NCBI GenBank assembly: GCA_944391115.1
Contig: CALXSJ010000005.1
Coordinates: forward strand, 124,001-188,000
Length of the DNA stretch: 64,000 nucleotides
Reading direction: 5' to 3'
DNA from: an uncultured Victivallales bacterium
Lineage (GTDB): Bacteria; Verrucomicrobiota; Lentisphaeria; Victivallales; UBA1829
Positions within the stretch are counted from its first letter, which is position 1; each line of letters starts with the position of its first letter. A program made the position numbers and the translations under genes. Shown here piece after piece: positions 1 through 8,721 of this stretch. Under the pieces are notes generated by a model. That model did not search any database, had not been told where the DNA came from, and saw only the letters and a list, made by a program, of their open reading frames with translations.

Positions 1-62
1 TCGGCAATGTCAACATTCCGCAGGAGGCGTTTGTGGAAGTTCTGAAATCCAACAACGAGTGA
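1..62 (+). CDS. C-terminal end of an unidentified protein (partial)
   Basis: The first 62 bases read in one frame (codons from base 3) to a TGA at 60-62, ending in ...PQEAFVEVLKSNNE. Composition is protein-like and the stop lies 63 bases from the convergent end of the next gene, which suits a gene tail entering from the left. Only about 19 residues are visible, so no function can be given. Confidence 0.45.
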   Translation, partial: GNVNIPQEAFVEVLKSNNE

Positions 63-124
63 ACACTTCCGCGTTTCCCGCGGGATTTCCGCCATCTTCC
101 GCCTCTCCCCGCTGCGGGAATGCC

Positions 125-2560
125 TCAGGGGGTTCCGGAATCTCCTTCCGGACGGTTCTCCTTCCCGCGGATGATCCCGAATATCTTCTGTGCCGCGCTG
201 TTCCCCCGGATGCGCCTGTCCGTGGAAGGAAGCAGGGGCGGACGGGAGTCTCCCCAGTAGAAATCCGTGATGTCATTCTCGCGTCTCTCCCGCTCAAGCG
301 CAAGGAAACGGCCCCAGCAGAGAAGCGCGTTCTCCGTACTCCGGCGGATGCCGCAGCTCCCGGCATGAAAGACGTTTCCCATCTGCAGCCACGCTTCCGG
401 ATATTCCAGCTTCGCCGCCCGCTGATAACAGCGGAATGCACTGCTGCCGTTGCCTCCCGCACGCAGGAGTTCCGCCGTCAGACAGAGCGCCTCCGGGGAG
501 GAGGGCAGTTTTTTCAGCAGGGAAAGGGCCGCATTCCGGCTGGTGCTCATCTGCTGTTTCGCCTTCCGCAGCAATGCGGCCGGATTCCGGCCGGAAGTTG
601 CCGCGCGGTCCAGATATTGCCTGCCCGGCTGCGGATTGAGGGAGACATATTTTCCATCCAGATAGAGACAGGCAAGAAGATATGCCGCGTCCGGACTGGA
701 CGAAGCCGCGCGTTTCAGACTGGCGACGGCCTCATTCACCGTTTTTTCCGTGGCATCCGGTTTGCGGAAATCCATGACGCGCGCAAGCAGCGCACATCCG
801 CGCAGGAAATCATACCCCGGACGGCCGCGCAGCGTCTCCAGGACATTGTCGCGTCCGGTTTCCAGATACGTCCGGAGCGCGTGGGCGTCATCCGGCGACT
901 CCGCGGCATGGCGCAGCAGATAAAAAAGCGGATTCTCCCAAAGTTCCACAGGCTGATTTTCAAAATCCTTTTTCACGGCCGTTCCGGAAAGCGTCTTCAA
1001 ACGCAGGAGTTCCAGGCGGCACATCGGATGCGCCTGAATCTTCTCCTGCTCCAGCGCCCGGATCATCTCGCCGTATCTGCCGGGAGCCGCATTGTGCGCC
1101 CGGACGGCAAGCGCAGGCGGATAGTTCGCCTTCACAGCGTAATCCAGAAGCCCCGAAGCGTTTTTTGCGCCGTGAAGCGCGGCAAGCAGCGCAAGTTTCG
1201 GATTCCAGGCGACATCCGGACTCCCGGAGAACTCCACCTTTCTGTTTTGGAGGAGCGCGCTCGTCACGCCGTCCGGCATCTGACAGTAAAAATGAGCCAG
1301 TTCCTCTTCCGACAGCAGGGGTTTGGATTTCGCACTGCGGTCCGCGGAATTTTTCTCCGCCTGGAGCATCATCTGCATGGCAATCGCTTTTCCGTAACGG
1401 TACTTCACACAGTTCTTCAGATAGTTTTCCGCCTTGCGGAGATCCTTTTTCACGCCGGCGCCGCGCAGATGACAGAGCGCAAGAAGATAACGTGCGGGAA
1501 GATGATTCTTCCGTTCGGCTTTTTCCAGAAGATCAACGCCCTGCACGAAATCGGCGGTTTTTCCGTCTCCGTTCAGAAGACGCAGCGCCTGCGCATAAAG
1601 TTCATCGGGATTCCGGCTCTTCCCGAGCTTGTCTGCCGGAAGCGCGGGATATTTCTCATACGGATAGGACTCCCGGGAAAGCGCGGGAAGATTCTCCAGA
1701 TCCTCCAGATGCTCGACCAGCGCGACGTCCGGTGCGGAAATTTCCCAGACGGTGCTGTTCTTCCGTCCCGCGCTGACGATGAAGCCGATGCTGCGGATGG
1801 TGTCGCCCGGCACGGGATCGTACAGTCCGCGGGTTGCGACATGAATCGTTTCGCCGTCCAGATTCAGAGCGCAGAAACGGCTGTTCTCATTGGAGGTGTC
1901 GAAGATGATCCGGCAGTGAAAAAGCTCGAAGGGGCCGCGGGAACGCAGATCAGGAATCCGCAGGGGAATCTTTTTTTTCCGGTCTCTCTGAAAACTCCCC
2001 TGAAAACGCAGAAAGGTGGTGCGGCTGTAGATCAGGCGGTCGAGTTCATGCGCTTCCTGCTTGACGGAAAAAAAGGGGGAAATGAAATAAATGGCGCGGG
2101 CAAGATCCGTGATCCCGTAGAGATCCGGGGAAGCGAAGAGAAACAGTTCCATGCCGGGATCCTGTTCCACGGGAAACTGCCGGAGACGGAATTCGACGAC
2201 CAGATAACGGCGTGTCTTTTTCGCCGATTCCGTATCGCTTTTGAAAAGTTTGAGCTGCAGCGGATAGGCGACGGCGGCGATATCGGATTGTCTGGCGACG
2301 TTTTTTCTCCTGCGCCCCTGCGCGCTTTGCGTCTGCACGCCCCAGAAGGAGAATCCGCTTTCAAGCGTCGGAGCGGATCCGTGAAAGGAGTAAACCGCGC
2401 CGAGCGGCGTGTCATACAGCTTCTTGACGCCGTTGCCCGGTTCCCATTCACCGGTAATTTTCACCGGTTCATCGGAGACAGATTTCCGGTTTTTGACTTC
2501 CACAGCATCCGCCGCGGAACAGCAGAAAAGACACAGAGCCGCAAAAAAAATGCCGCGCAT
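125..2560 (-). CDS. Exported Sel1-repeat (TPR-like) protein
   Basis: Protein of 811 aa whose start at 2560 is chosen because a GGGAGG ribosome site lies just upstream and the N-terminus MRGIFFAALCLFCCSAADA is a clean signal peptide; an ATG 19 codons earlier would bury it. The first ~300 residues look like a beta-rich domain of unknown type. From about residue 330 there are Sel1-like alpha-alpha repeats (for example ARYLLALCHLRGAGVKKD and AAYLLACLYLDGKYVS), again near the C-terminus (EAWLQMGNVFHAGSCG). Sel1 repeats are protein-interaction scaffolds, so a periplasmic adaptor or assembly role is plausible, but the partner is unknown. It lies 88 bp downstream of the SDR gene, probably last in that transcript. 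Confidence 0.75.
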   Translation of the reverse strand: MRGIFFAALCLFCCSAADAVEVKNRKSVSDEPVKITGEWEPGNGVKKLYDTPLGAVYSFHGSAPTLESGFSFWGVQTQSAQGRRRKNVARQSDIAAVAYPLQLKLFKSDTESAKKTRRYLVVEFRLRQFPVEQDPGMELFLFASPDLYGITDLARAIYFISPFFSVKQEAHELDRLIYSRTTFLRFQGSFQRDRKKKIPLRIPDLRSRGPFELFHCRIIFDTSNENSRFCALNLDGETIHVATRGLYDPVPGDTIRSIGFIVSAGRKNSTVWEISAPDVALVEHLEDLENLPALSRESYPYEKYPALPADKLGKSRNPDELYAQALRLLNGDGKTADFVQGVDLLEKAERKNHLPARYLLALCHLRGAGVKKDLRKAENYLKNCVKYRYGKAIAMQMMLQAEKNSADRSAKSKPLLSEEELAHFYCQMPDGVTSALLQNRKVEFSGSPDVAWNPKLALLAALHGAKNASGLLDYAVKANYPPALAVRAHNAAPGRYGEMIRALEQEKIQAHPMCRLELLRLKTLSGTAVKKDFENQPVELWENPLFYLLRHAAESPDDAHALRTYLETGRDNVLETLRGRPGYDFLRGCALLARVMDFRKPDATEKTVNEAVASLKRAASSSPDAAYLLACLYLDGKYVSLNPQPGRQYLDRAATSGRNPAALLRKAKQQMSTSRNAALSLLKKLPSSPEALCLTAELLRAGGNGSSAFRCYQRAAKLEYPEAWLQMGNVFHAGSCGIRRSTENALLCWGRFLALERERRENDITDFYWGDSRPPLLPSTDRRIRGNSAAQKIFGIIRGKENRPEGDSGTP

Positions 2561-2632
2561 CGCCTTCCGTCCTCCCTTTTTTTGAAAATACAGTAGCACG
2601 CAAGGAGTTACTTTCAATCAAAGGGAGGCGCA

Positions 2633-2646
2633 TTTTTCCGGAAAAA
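2633..2646. other. 14-bp palindrome TTTTTCCGGAAAAA
   Basis: A perfect 14-bp palindrome between the SDR gene and the Sel1-repeat gene. The identical sequence recurs at 11891-11904, upstream of the sugar isomerase gene. It could be a small regulator site or a short stem; nothing decides this. Confidence 0.3.
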
Positions 2647-2648
2647 CG

Positions 2649-3422
2649 TCAGCGCGAGCCGCGCGCGAGCTTGCGTGAAACCCCGCCGTCCACGATGAAC
2701 GTCTGTCCGCTGATGAAGGAGGCCTTTCCCGATGCCAGGAACAGTGCGCACGCCCCGATGTCGCCGGGAACGCCGATTCTTCTCACCGGAATCCCCGAGG
2801 CGATTTCCGCTTCATCGAATCCCGGCGATTCGCACATCCGCTTCACCGCGATGTAGCCGGGCGCGATGCAGTTCACCCGGATTCCCTCCGGCCCCACTTC
2901 CAATGCGAGCTCGCCGGTCAGGGAGTGAATCGCACCTTTGCTCATGGCGTAGAGAGTCCGTCCCGGCACCGTCGTCTCCATCTGGACGGAACCGATGTTG
3001 ATGATGGAGCCTCCCCTGCCCGATTTCCGCATCAGGCGGATCTCGTTCAGGCAGCAGAAAAGCGTCCCCTTGATGTTCATGTCGGTGAGTTTCCGGTAGA
3101 GCGCATAGTCGATTGCCTCAAGCGCGACATAGCCCGGATCCCATCCGGCATTGTTGACGGCGACGTCAAGTCCGCCGAAAATCCGCTCTGCCTCCGCAAA
3201 CAGCGTGTCGATCCCCTCCTCCGTTCCGAGATCGCAGCGGAAGAGATGGACTGCCGCACCGGTTTCCGCAAGTTCCGCCCGGAGCGATTCCGCCTCGGCG
3301 GGATCGCTCCGGTAGTGAAGGAGCAGATCCGCTCCAGCCTCGGCGAAGGAACGGGCGATGCCGCGCCCGATTCCCTTTGCCGCGCCGGTCACGAGCACGC
3401 GTTTTCCTGCAAATTCCCTCAT
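2649..3422 (-). CDS. SDR-family NAD(P)-dependent oxidoreductase
   Basis: Classical short-chain dehydrogenase/reductase of 257 aa, the usual family length. Visible motifs are the Rossmann cofactor loop TGAAKGIG (residues 12-19), NNAG (90-93), the catalytic Ser145 in NIGS, and Tyr158-x3-Lys162 (YAMSK), so the enzyme should be active. It oxidises or reduces a hydroxyl/carbonyl on a small substrate; the family name alone does not fix it (3-oxoacyl-ACP reductase, glucose dehydrogenase and uronate reductase types all look alike). Its ATG overlaps the stop of the upstream glycosidase gene by 4 bp (ATGA), implying translational coupling. Downstream of a dehydratase and an aldolase, a sugar or sugar-acid dehydrogenase role is the best inference. 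Confidence 0.88.
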   Translation of the reverse strand: MREFAGKRVLVTGAAKGIGRGIARSFAEAGADLLLHYRSDPAEAESLRAELAETGAAVHLFRCDLGTEEGIDTLFAEAERIFGGLDVAVNNAGWDPGYVALEAIDYALYRKLTDMNIKGTLFCCLNEIRLMRKSGRGGSIINIGSVQMETTVPGRTLYAMSKGAIHSLTGELALEVGPEGIRVNCIAPGYIAVKRMCESPGFDEAEIASGIPVRRIGVPGDIGACALFLASGKASFISGQTFIVDGGVSRKLARGSR

Positions 3423-5179
3423 TGACGCACCTTCAGGATATAGGAGCCCGGCTCCGCCAGAATCGCGCCGTCCTGCGAGACGGGAACCTCCTCACCGGTT
3501 TCCGCCTCCCGGCAGGAGACAATCCGGAACGCATTCATACGGAAATCGACCTTTTTCTCGAAGAGCTGTGAAACCGGAGGCTCCTTCAGGCAGTTCACGT
3601 AACGGTTCGCCATGAAGCGGTAGGTTTTGCCGCGTCCGGGATCGCACAGGAACCGCTGGGCGGGGAAGATCGTCAGAAGCCATTCCCCCTCTTTTTTCCG
3701 TTCGAGGAAATAGCATCCGTTCGAGGCGCTTTCCGCAAATCTCGAGCGTCCGCGTCCGGAGACAGATTCCAGACGGGAGACGTCGCCGAGCGCCACGTCA
3801 TTGTCGCAGGAATAGCGGAACACGGTATCGTTCTTGAAATAGACGAAGTCGTTTTTCCGTTCCAGAGCATAGTCGCTTCCGTGCCACGCCTCCGGCTCCA
3901 TGACGACCGGATCGCCGGGGTCATGATGACGGAAAATCTCGCCGGCCGCGGCGAATCCCGCGGCGCGCGACGGCGTGTGCGCAATATTCATGAAATGCAC
4001 CAGCCAGCCGGGATTCCATGCGGCGACGGCATACGGCGTATAGGTGAAGTATGCGGCGAGCTGAATATCATATTTCGCATACATTGCGCCGATCGCCGCA
4101 AGCGGATACCCGTTCTGCGTGGCGCAGGCGTCGAACTCGTAGGCGATCCGGGCGAATTTTCCCTTCGGAAGCGTCTCATACGGCTTGAACCATTTTTCCG
4201 CGAGCTCCAGATGGTTGAACGCGTCGGTATTGCCGCCGTCGAACAGGTTCACGTTCAGATAGGTGCTCAGCGTGAGCGCGTCGATATCGCACTTCTCGAA
4301 CATCTCCTTCAAATCATCCGGAATACTTCCGTCGTAGGAGGGGAACTGCGCCTTGATGACATTTTTCCCGAAATAACGGTCGACGACGGGCCAGAGTCGT
4401 TCAAAATACTTCTTGACCACAGCAGAACGGAAGACGCCGAAGCCCTTTTCGTCATCCGTGACCTCCGGATGCTCTCTGAGGAAATCCTGCCACATCGAGA
4501 CCAGTTTCAAACGCTGGCGTCCGCGCGAGCAGGTCGCCGCCGCCATCCCGCATTTTTCCAGATCCACATCCGCCTTGAGCCAGTCGTAGCACGGGAAGAT
4601 CGGTTCGTTGAAAAGCTCGAAGGCGATGAGGTTCGAGTATTCGTTGAGGCGTTTCCCTCCGCAGGTGCTCTTCCGGGAAAACAGCGCGTTCAGATAGGTT
4701 TCCTGACAGCGGATCGCATCGGGATCCCAGATCATCGAATCGCAGGAATAGTAATTGGAAAATCCGAACGCCTCCTGTGCGTCGATGAACCAGTAAGCGT
4801 AGTATTTCTCCTGATAGATCTGATTGTTGACGGTGTTCCACCAGACCGTCGGCGTAAGCATCAGATAGATGCCGTTCTTTTCGCACTGGTCGATCAGATA
4901 GTCGAAAACGCGCATGTTCTTGTTTTCGACGATGTTGCCTTCCCTGTCGGTGATCTCGCGGTCATACAGATGGATGCGGATGAAATCCACGTTCATCAGC
5001 TTGAAATGGCGGATATCCTCGTCGATCGCGGCAAAATGATCCTTGCCGAGTTCCTCGATGTTGTAGAAATTGCTGTTGAACGGCGTGTAGTAGTTCACGC
5101 CCCAGAGTTTGACCTTTTTCCCCTCGGCATCATAAATGACGCTGTCGCGGACTGTGAACGGAGTGGCATATCGTTTCAT
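3419..5179 (-). CDS. Clan GH-A (GH5-like) glycoside hydrolase
   Basis: 586-aa protein; start at 5179 is preferred because an AGGGAGA site lies just upstream, while an ATG ten codons earlier has none. The N-terminal half is a TIM barrel opening with LWGVNYYTPF. Residues FELFNEP (Glu192) look like the clan GH-A acid/base strand, and IAYEFD (Glu348) supplies a plausible nucleophile. The last ~170 residues look like a beta-sandwich. There is no signal peptide, so it probably acts in the cytoplasm on an imported oligosaccharide or glycoside. It overlaps the SDR gene by 4 bp and follows the aldolase gene by 42 bp. Exact GH family and substrate cannot be told by eye. Confidence 0.78.
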   Translation of the reverse strand: MKRYATPFTVRDSVIYDAEGKKVKLWGVNYYTPFNSNFYNIEELGKDHFAAIDEDIRHFKLMNVDFIRIHLYDREITDREGNIVENKNMRVFDYLIDQCEKNGIYLMLTPTVWWNTVNNQIYQEKYYAYWFIDAQEAFGFSNYYSCDSMIWDPDAIRCQETYLNALFSRKSTCGGKRLNEYSNLIAFELFNEPIFPCYDWLKADVDLEKCGMAAATCSRGRQRLKLVSMWQDFLREHPEVTDDEKGFGVFRSAVVKKYFERLWPVVDRYFGKNVIKAQFPSYDGSIPDDLKEMFEKCDIDALTLSTYLNVNLFDGGNTDAFNHLELAEKWFKPYETLPKGKFARIAYEFDACATQNGYPLAAIGAMYAKYDIQLAAYFTYTPYAVAAWNPGWLVHFMNIAHTPSRAAGFAAAGEIFRHHDPGDPVVMEPEAWHGSDYALERKNDFVYFKNDTVFRYSCDNDVALGDVSRLESVSGRGRSRFAESASNGCYFLERKKEGEWLLTIFPAQRFLCDPGRGKTYRFMANRYVNCLKEPPVSQLFEKKVDFRMNAFRIVSCREAETGEEVPVSQDGAILAEPGSYILKVRQ

Positions 5180-5221
5180 GGCATTCTCCCTGTTTTTCAT
5201 TTTCATCACACGGCGGCACGC

Positions 5222-6121
5222 TCAGCGGAACTCGGTGCGGATCATGGCGTAGAGTTCCTCGAACAAAGCGTCGTTCACCGGATCGCTCACATAGCCCGGA
5301 TGGCGGCAGTATGCGCTTTTTACGAATCCGCGCCGCTTCAGGATCTCCTTTTCAAAATGAATGATCATTTCGACGTTCTGACGAATGTGATTCAGCAGTG
5401 CATTCAGCTTGTCATGAGTGCGCTGGGCAAGCGCCATGTCTCCGGCGAGAAGCGCGTCCCAGATTTTCCGGTAGACATCCGGCATCGAGGGTCCCGGCAT
5501 CACGCCGGAAGCGCCTCTGCGGAACCCTTCGATCATCTGGAATCCCGCGTTTCCGACGAAGATGGCGCGGTTCTCCGGAAGCAGGCTCATCAGACGTGAG
5601 ACATACGCGCCGGGCGGTTTGCATTCGATCTTGAAGTATGCCAGATTCTGATGGCGTTTCGCCAGATCCGCCAGAATCTCCGGCGCGATGGCGACTCCGG
5701 TCTGCTCCGGGGCATACTGGAACATGACAGGAATGCGGACGCTCGAACAGACCGCGTCGATATGCGCGAACAGCGCCGCGCCGCCGGGCTTCAGGAAAAA
5801 CGGGGGAAGCACCATCATGCAGTCCGCCCCGGACCCCTCGATATGCTTTGCCCACTTGACAGCGCACTCCGTTGAATGGCGCGTGTTGGAAACGATCACC
5901 GGCACGCCGTTGTCATGGCAGACCTTGACCGTTGAAACGATAAGCTTTTCCTCCTCGTCGCGGTCGAGCTTGTAATACTCCCCCGCGATTCCGAACAGCG
6001 TCAAAGCCTGCGCGCCGCGCCGGATCAGTTCCGCACAGCAGTGTTCATACGACGCGTAATCCACTTCCCCGGCATCGTCGAACACCGCGGGCGCAATCGG
6101 ACAGATTCCCTGAATTTTCAT
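5222..6121 (-). CDS. DHDPS/N-acetylneuraminate lyase family aldolase
   Basis: 299-aa TIM-barrel aldolase of the DapA/NanA superfamily. Start at 6121 fits the family N-terminus and has GAGGAGAAGAG just upstream; longer in-frame reading overlaps the dehydratase gene. The GxxGE carboxylate-binding loop is GIAGE (44-48) and the Schiff-base lysine is Lys164 (AYFKIE). The segment that normally reads P-Y-Y is PPFF here (107-109), so the catalytic tyrosine appears to be phenylalanine, and the two threonines of true DHDPS before GxxGE are absent. With an IlvD/Edd-type dehydratase immediately upstream (28 bp), a 2-keto-3-deoxy-sugar-acid aldolase role is more likely than lysine biosynthesis. Substrate is unknown. 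Confidence 0.82.
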   Translation of the reverse strand: MKIQGICPIAPAVFDDAGEVDYASYEHCCAELIRRGAQALTLFGIAGEYYKLDRDEEEKLIVSTVKVCHDNGVPVIVSNTRHSTECAVKWAKHIEGSGADCMMVLPPFFLKPGGAALFAHIDAVCSSVRIPVMFQYAPEQTGVAIAPEILADLAKRHQNLAYFKIECKPPGAYVSRLMSLLPENRAIFVGNAGFQMIEGFRRGASGVMPGPSMPDVYRKIWDALLAGDMALAQRTHDKLNALLNHIRQNVEMIIHFEKEILKRRGFVKSAYCRHPGYVSDPVNDALFEELYAMIRTEFR

Positions 6122-6149
6122 TTTTTCTCTTCTCCTCATTTCCTGCCGT

Positions 6150-7829
6150 TCAGCGCAGATAGGCGAAATCGCATCCCTCGTCCGCCTGCAGCACATTGTC
6201 CATATAATGGCGGACGAATCCGCGTTCAAACTGTTCGCGGGGTTCGCACTTCGCCGTGCGCAGACGCTCCGCGATCTCCTCCGGCGAAAGTTCCACATTC
6301 AGAATCCCCTTCTCCACATCCATTTCGACGATGTCGCCGTCCCGGACGGCTCCGAGCGGGCCGCCGTCGCAGGCCTCCGGACAGACATGCAGGACAACGG
6401 TTCCGAACGCGCCGCCGCTCATGCGCGAATCCGTAATCCGGACATAGTCCCGGATGCCGCGCTTGTAAAGTTTCGGCGGGATCGGCATGTAGTTGCCGAA
6501 TTCCGGCATGCCGGGCGCGCCTTTCGGACCGTAGCCGCGCAGGATGATCGCCTTGTTCTCATCCATGTCGGATTCCGGGTCAAGCAGATATTTCTCCGCG
6601 GCGGCGAGCGTGTCGAAGACGCGCGCCTCGCCGCGGAATTTCAGGATCGAGGCGGCGGAACGCTTGATGACAGCGCCGCGCGGCGCAAGATTGCCGTGCA
6701 GCACCGCAATGCCGCCGTTGGGCGCAAGCGGCTTCTCCAGCGAAGCGATCACATCCGGACGCCACGGCTTCTGCACATTCTTCAGATTTTCCTTCAACGT
6801 CTTCCCTGTGACGGTCATCACATCGCCGTCCAGAAGCGTTTCCAGTTCTTTCATCAATGCCGGAACGCCGCCCGCCTGATGGAACTCGATTCCCACCGTT
6901 CCCTTTCCGGAGGGTTTCACATCGACCAGAAGTTTCGTGCGGTCGCTGATCTCCTGGAACAGCGACAGGGGAAGCGTGATTCCGGCGCGGCGCGCAATCG
7001 CGGTCAGGTGGATAATCAGGTTCGTGGAACCGCCGGAAGCCATCAGGACTGTGATGCAGTTCCGCAGCGCGGCTTCGGTAAGAATGTCCTTCGGCTTGAT
7101 ATCGCGTTCGATCAGCGTCATGATCTGGCGGCCGCTTTCTTCGGCATAGCGCATTTTCTCCGCGGAAACGGCAAGTGCGCTGGCGCTGCCGGGGAGACTC
7201 AGGCCGAGCGATTCGGTCGCGCACTGCATGCTGTTCGCCGTGCCCATGATCGGACATGCGCCGATGGAACCGTAGAGACAGCCTTCGACGCCCTTGAGTT
7301 CCTCCGTGCTGATTTCGCCGGCAAGATGTTTTGTCCAGAGTTTGAAACTGTCCGTGCCGCATGCGAGGGATTCGCCCTTGTAATTGCCGGGGAGCATCGG
7401 GCCGCCGGGAAGGAAAATCATCGGCTTGTTCGCGGAGACCGCAGCCATCAGCTGAGCGGGAACGTTCTTGTCGCATGATCCGAGGAGAATCACGCCGTCG
7501 AAGGGATGGCGTGCGATCAGCTCCTCGGTCGTCATGGAGAGCAGATTGCGATAGATCAGGCTGGAAATGTCGAAAAACACCTCGCAGATTGACATGGTGT
7601 TGACTTCCAGCGGGAACCCGCCCGCCGCCCATACGCCGCGCTTGACCGCGTCCGCCATCTGCCGGAAATTGTAATGTCCCGGATTGGTTTCCGCCCAGGT
7701 GTTGATGATTCCCACGATCGGACGTTCCAGATCTGCGTCCGTGTAGCCCATGCTTTTGATGAGCGCACGACGGAGCAGACATTGCCGTGTCCCCGGCTTC
7801 AGCCAAGTTTTTGAGTTTGAGTTCCGCAT
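6150..7829 (-). CDS. IlvD/Edd family dehydratase (sugar-acid dehydratase-like)
   Basis: 559-aa member of the dihydroxy-acid/6-phosphogluconate dehydratase family, full length, with an AGAGGAGA site before the ATG at 7829. Two of the three iron-sulphur cysteines are visible: Cys119 in LLGSCDKN and Cys192 in GACPIMGTANSM. The first cluster position, normally NPC in the N-terminal motif, is Gly51 (ETNPGHYN). In family members such as L-arabinonate dehydratase that cysteine ligates a [2Fe-2S] cluster. Its neighbours (aldolase, glycosidase, dehydrogenase, LacI-sensor regulator) point to dehydration of an aldonic acid to a 2-keto-3-deoxy acid rather than to branched-chain amino acid synthesis. First gene of the minus-strand catabolic run; its leader holds the hairpin-string repeat. 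Confidence 0.85.
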   Translation of the reverse strand: MRNSNSKTWLKPGTRQCLLRRALIKSMGYTDADLERPIVGIINTWAETNPGHYNFRQMADAVKRGVWAAGGFPLEVNTMSICEVFFDISSLIYRNLLSMTTEELIARHPFDGVILLGSCDKNVPAQLMAAVSANKPMIFLPGGPMLPGNYKGESLACGTDSFKLWTKHLAGEISTEELKGVEGCLYGSIGACPIMGTANSMQCATESLGLSLPGSASALAVSAEKMRYAEESGRQIMTLIERDIKPKDILTEAALRNCITVLMASGGSTNLIIHLTAIARRAGITLPLSLFQEISDRTKLLVDVKPSGKGTVGIEFHQAGGVPALMKELETLLDGDVMTVTGKTLKENLKNVQKPWRPDVIASLEKPLAPNGGIAVLHGNLAPRGAVIKRSAASILKFRGEARVFDTLAAAEKYLLDPESDMDENKAIILRGYGPKGAPGMPEFGNYMPIPPKLYKRGIRDYVRITDSRMSGGAFGTVVLHVCPEACDGGPLGAVRDGDIVEMDVEKGILNVELSPEEIAERLRTAKCEPREQFERGFVRHYMDNVLQADEGCDFAYLR

Positions 7830-7880
7830 TTTTTCTCCTCTGATAAAATAAAAAACAGTATCAGTCGCTTCGCAATTTTT

Positions 7881-8292
7881 TTACGGAAAAATGCATCAGC
7901 ATTTTTCGCGGGGTCAAGGGCCTTCCGGCCCTTGGCGTGATCCAGCGGCGAATCGCTGATCGTGCGAAGCACGAAATCCCCCGCCCGGAGCGGTTCAAAC
8001 CGCTCAGTGACGAGAACTTTTCCGCTGGAAAAGTTCGAGAGCTCCGGGCATCCCTGTATCATTTTTCGTACCGGACTTTCTTTCAATATATTTTTAATAG
8101 CGAGAGCTCCGGGCATTTTCCCGAGGCTGCACACTGTACCGGCGGCTCTCGAAGCTCCGCTTCTCGTCCTTTAGCGGTTGGAACCGCCGCCGGAGGAGAT
8201 TTCGCCTCCGGCGACCAGCTTACGCAGCTGGACCGCGGCAGGACTGAGAGTCCTGCACGAATCATAATTTGCAAAGCAAATTATTTTTTTTA
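7881..8292. repeat. Hairpin-string unit 1
   Basis: Stems read directly: 7886-7907 (9 bp, GAAAAATGC/GCATTTTTC); 7915-7934 (8 bp, CAAGGGCC/GGCCCTTG); 7943-7958 (CAGCG/CGCTG); 7960-7974 (6 bp, GAA loop); 7988-8005 (8 bp, GAGCGGTT/AACCGCTC); 8014-8036 (10 bp, GAACTTTTCC/GGAAAAGTTC); 8174-8187 (GCGGTT/AACCGC); 8188-8213 (9 bp, CGCCGGAGG/CCTCCGGCG); 8215-8231 (CCAGCT/AGCTGG); 8238-8256 (8 bp, GCAGGACT/AGTCCTGC); 8265-8283 (8 bp, TAATTTGC/GCAAATTA). An internal 16-base direct repeat beginning CGAGAGCTCC occurs at 8036 and 8101. About 137 bases between 8037 and 8173 hold no clear stem. Confidence 0.85.
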
Positions 8293-8704
8293 TTACGGAA
8301 AAATGCGTCAGCATTTTTCGCGGGGTCAAGGGCCTTCCGGCCCTTGGCGTGATCCAGCGGCGAATCGCTGGTCGTGCGAAGCACGAAATCCCCCGCCCGG
8401 AGCGGTTCAAACCGCTCAGTGACGAGAACTTTTCCGCTGGAAAAGTTCGAGAGCTCCGGGCGTCCCTGTATCATTTTTCTTTTCGGACTTTCTTTCAATA
8501 TATTTTTACCAGCGAGAGCTCCGGGCATTTTCCCGAGGTTGCACACTGTACCGGCGGCTCTCGAAGCTTCGCTTCTCGTCCTTTAGCGGTTGGAACCGCC
8601 GCCGGAGGAGATTTCGCCTCCGGCGACCAGCTTGCGCAGCTGGACCGCGGCAGGACTGAGAGTCCTGCACGAATCATAATTTGCAGAGCAAATTATTTCT
8701 TTCA
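8293..8704. repeat. Hairpin-string unit 2
   Basis: Second tandem copy with the same order of stems as unit 1. Differences I see between copies fall in loops or linkers: ATCA/GTCA in the first loop, TACGC/TGCGC in the CCAGCT hairpin, AAA/AGA in the last hairpin, and several changes in the stem-free stretch. The arms themselves read the same. After the last hairpin it runs into the 23-bp end sequence that unit 1 lacks on its right side, suggesting a duplication that lost part of one junction. Confidence 0.8.
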
Positions 8705-8721
8705 GTTGCTTCGCAATTTTC

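Noticed and set aside
59-2596. Long open frame on the plus strand opposite the Sel1-repeat gene
   Set aside because: It is the reverse shadow of a GC-rich gene. The minus-strand protein has a signal peptide, ribosome site and Sel1 repeats, while the plus frame has Arg/Phe/Gln-rich composition without motifs.
5222-6121. Lysine-pathway dapA
   Set aside because: The catalytic Tyr and the Thr-Thr pair of true DHDPS are not seen, and the gene sits in a catabolic cluster.
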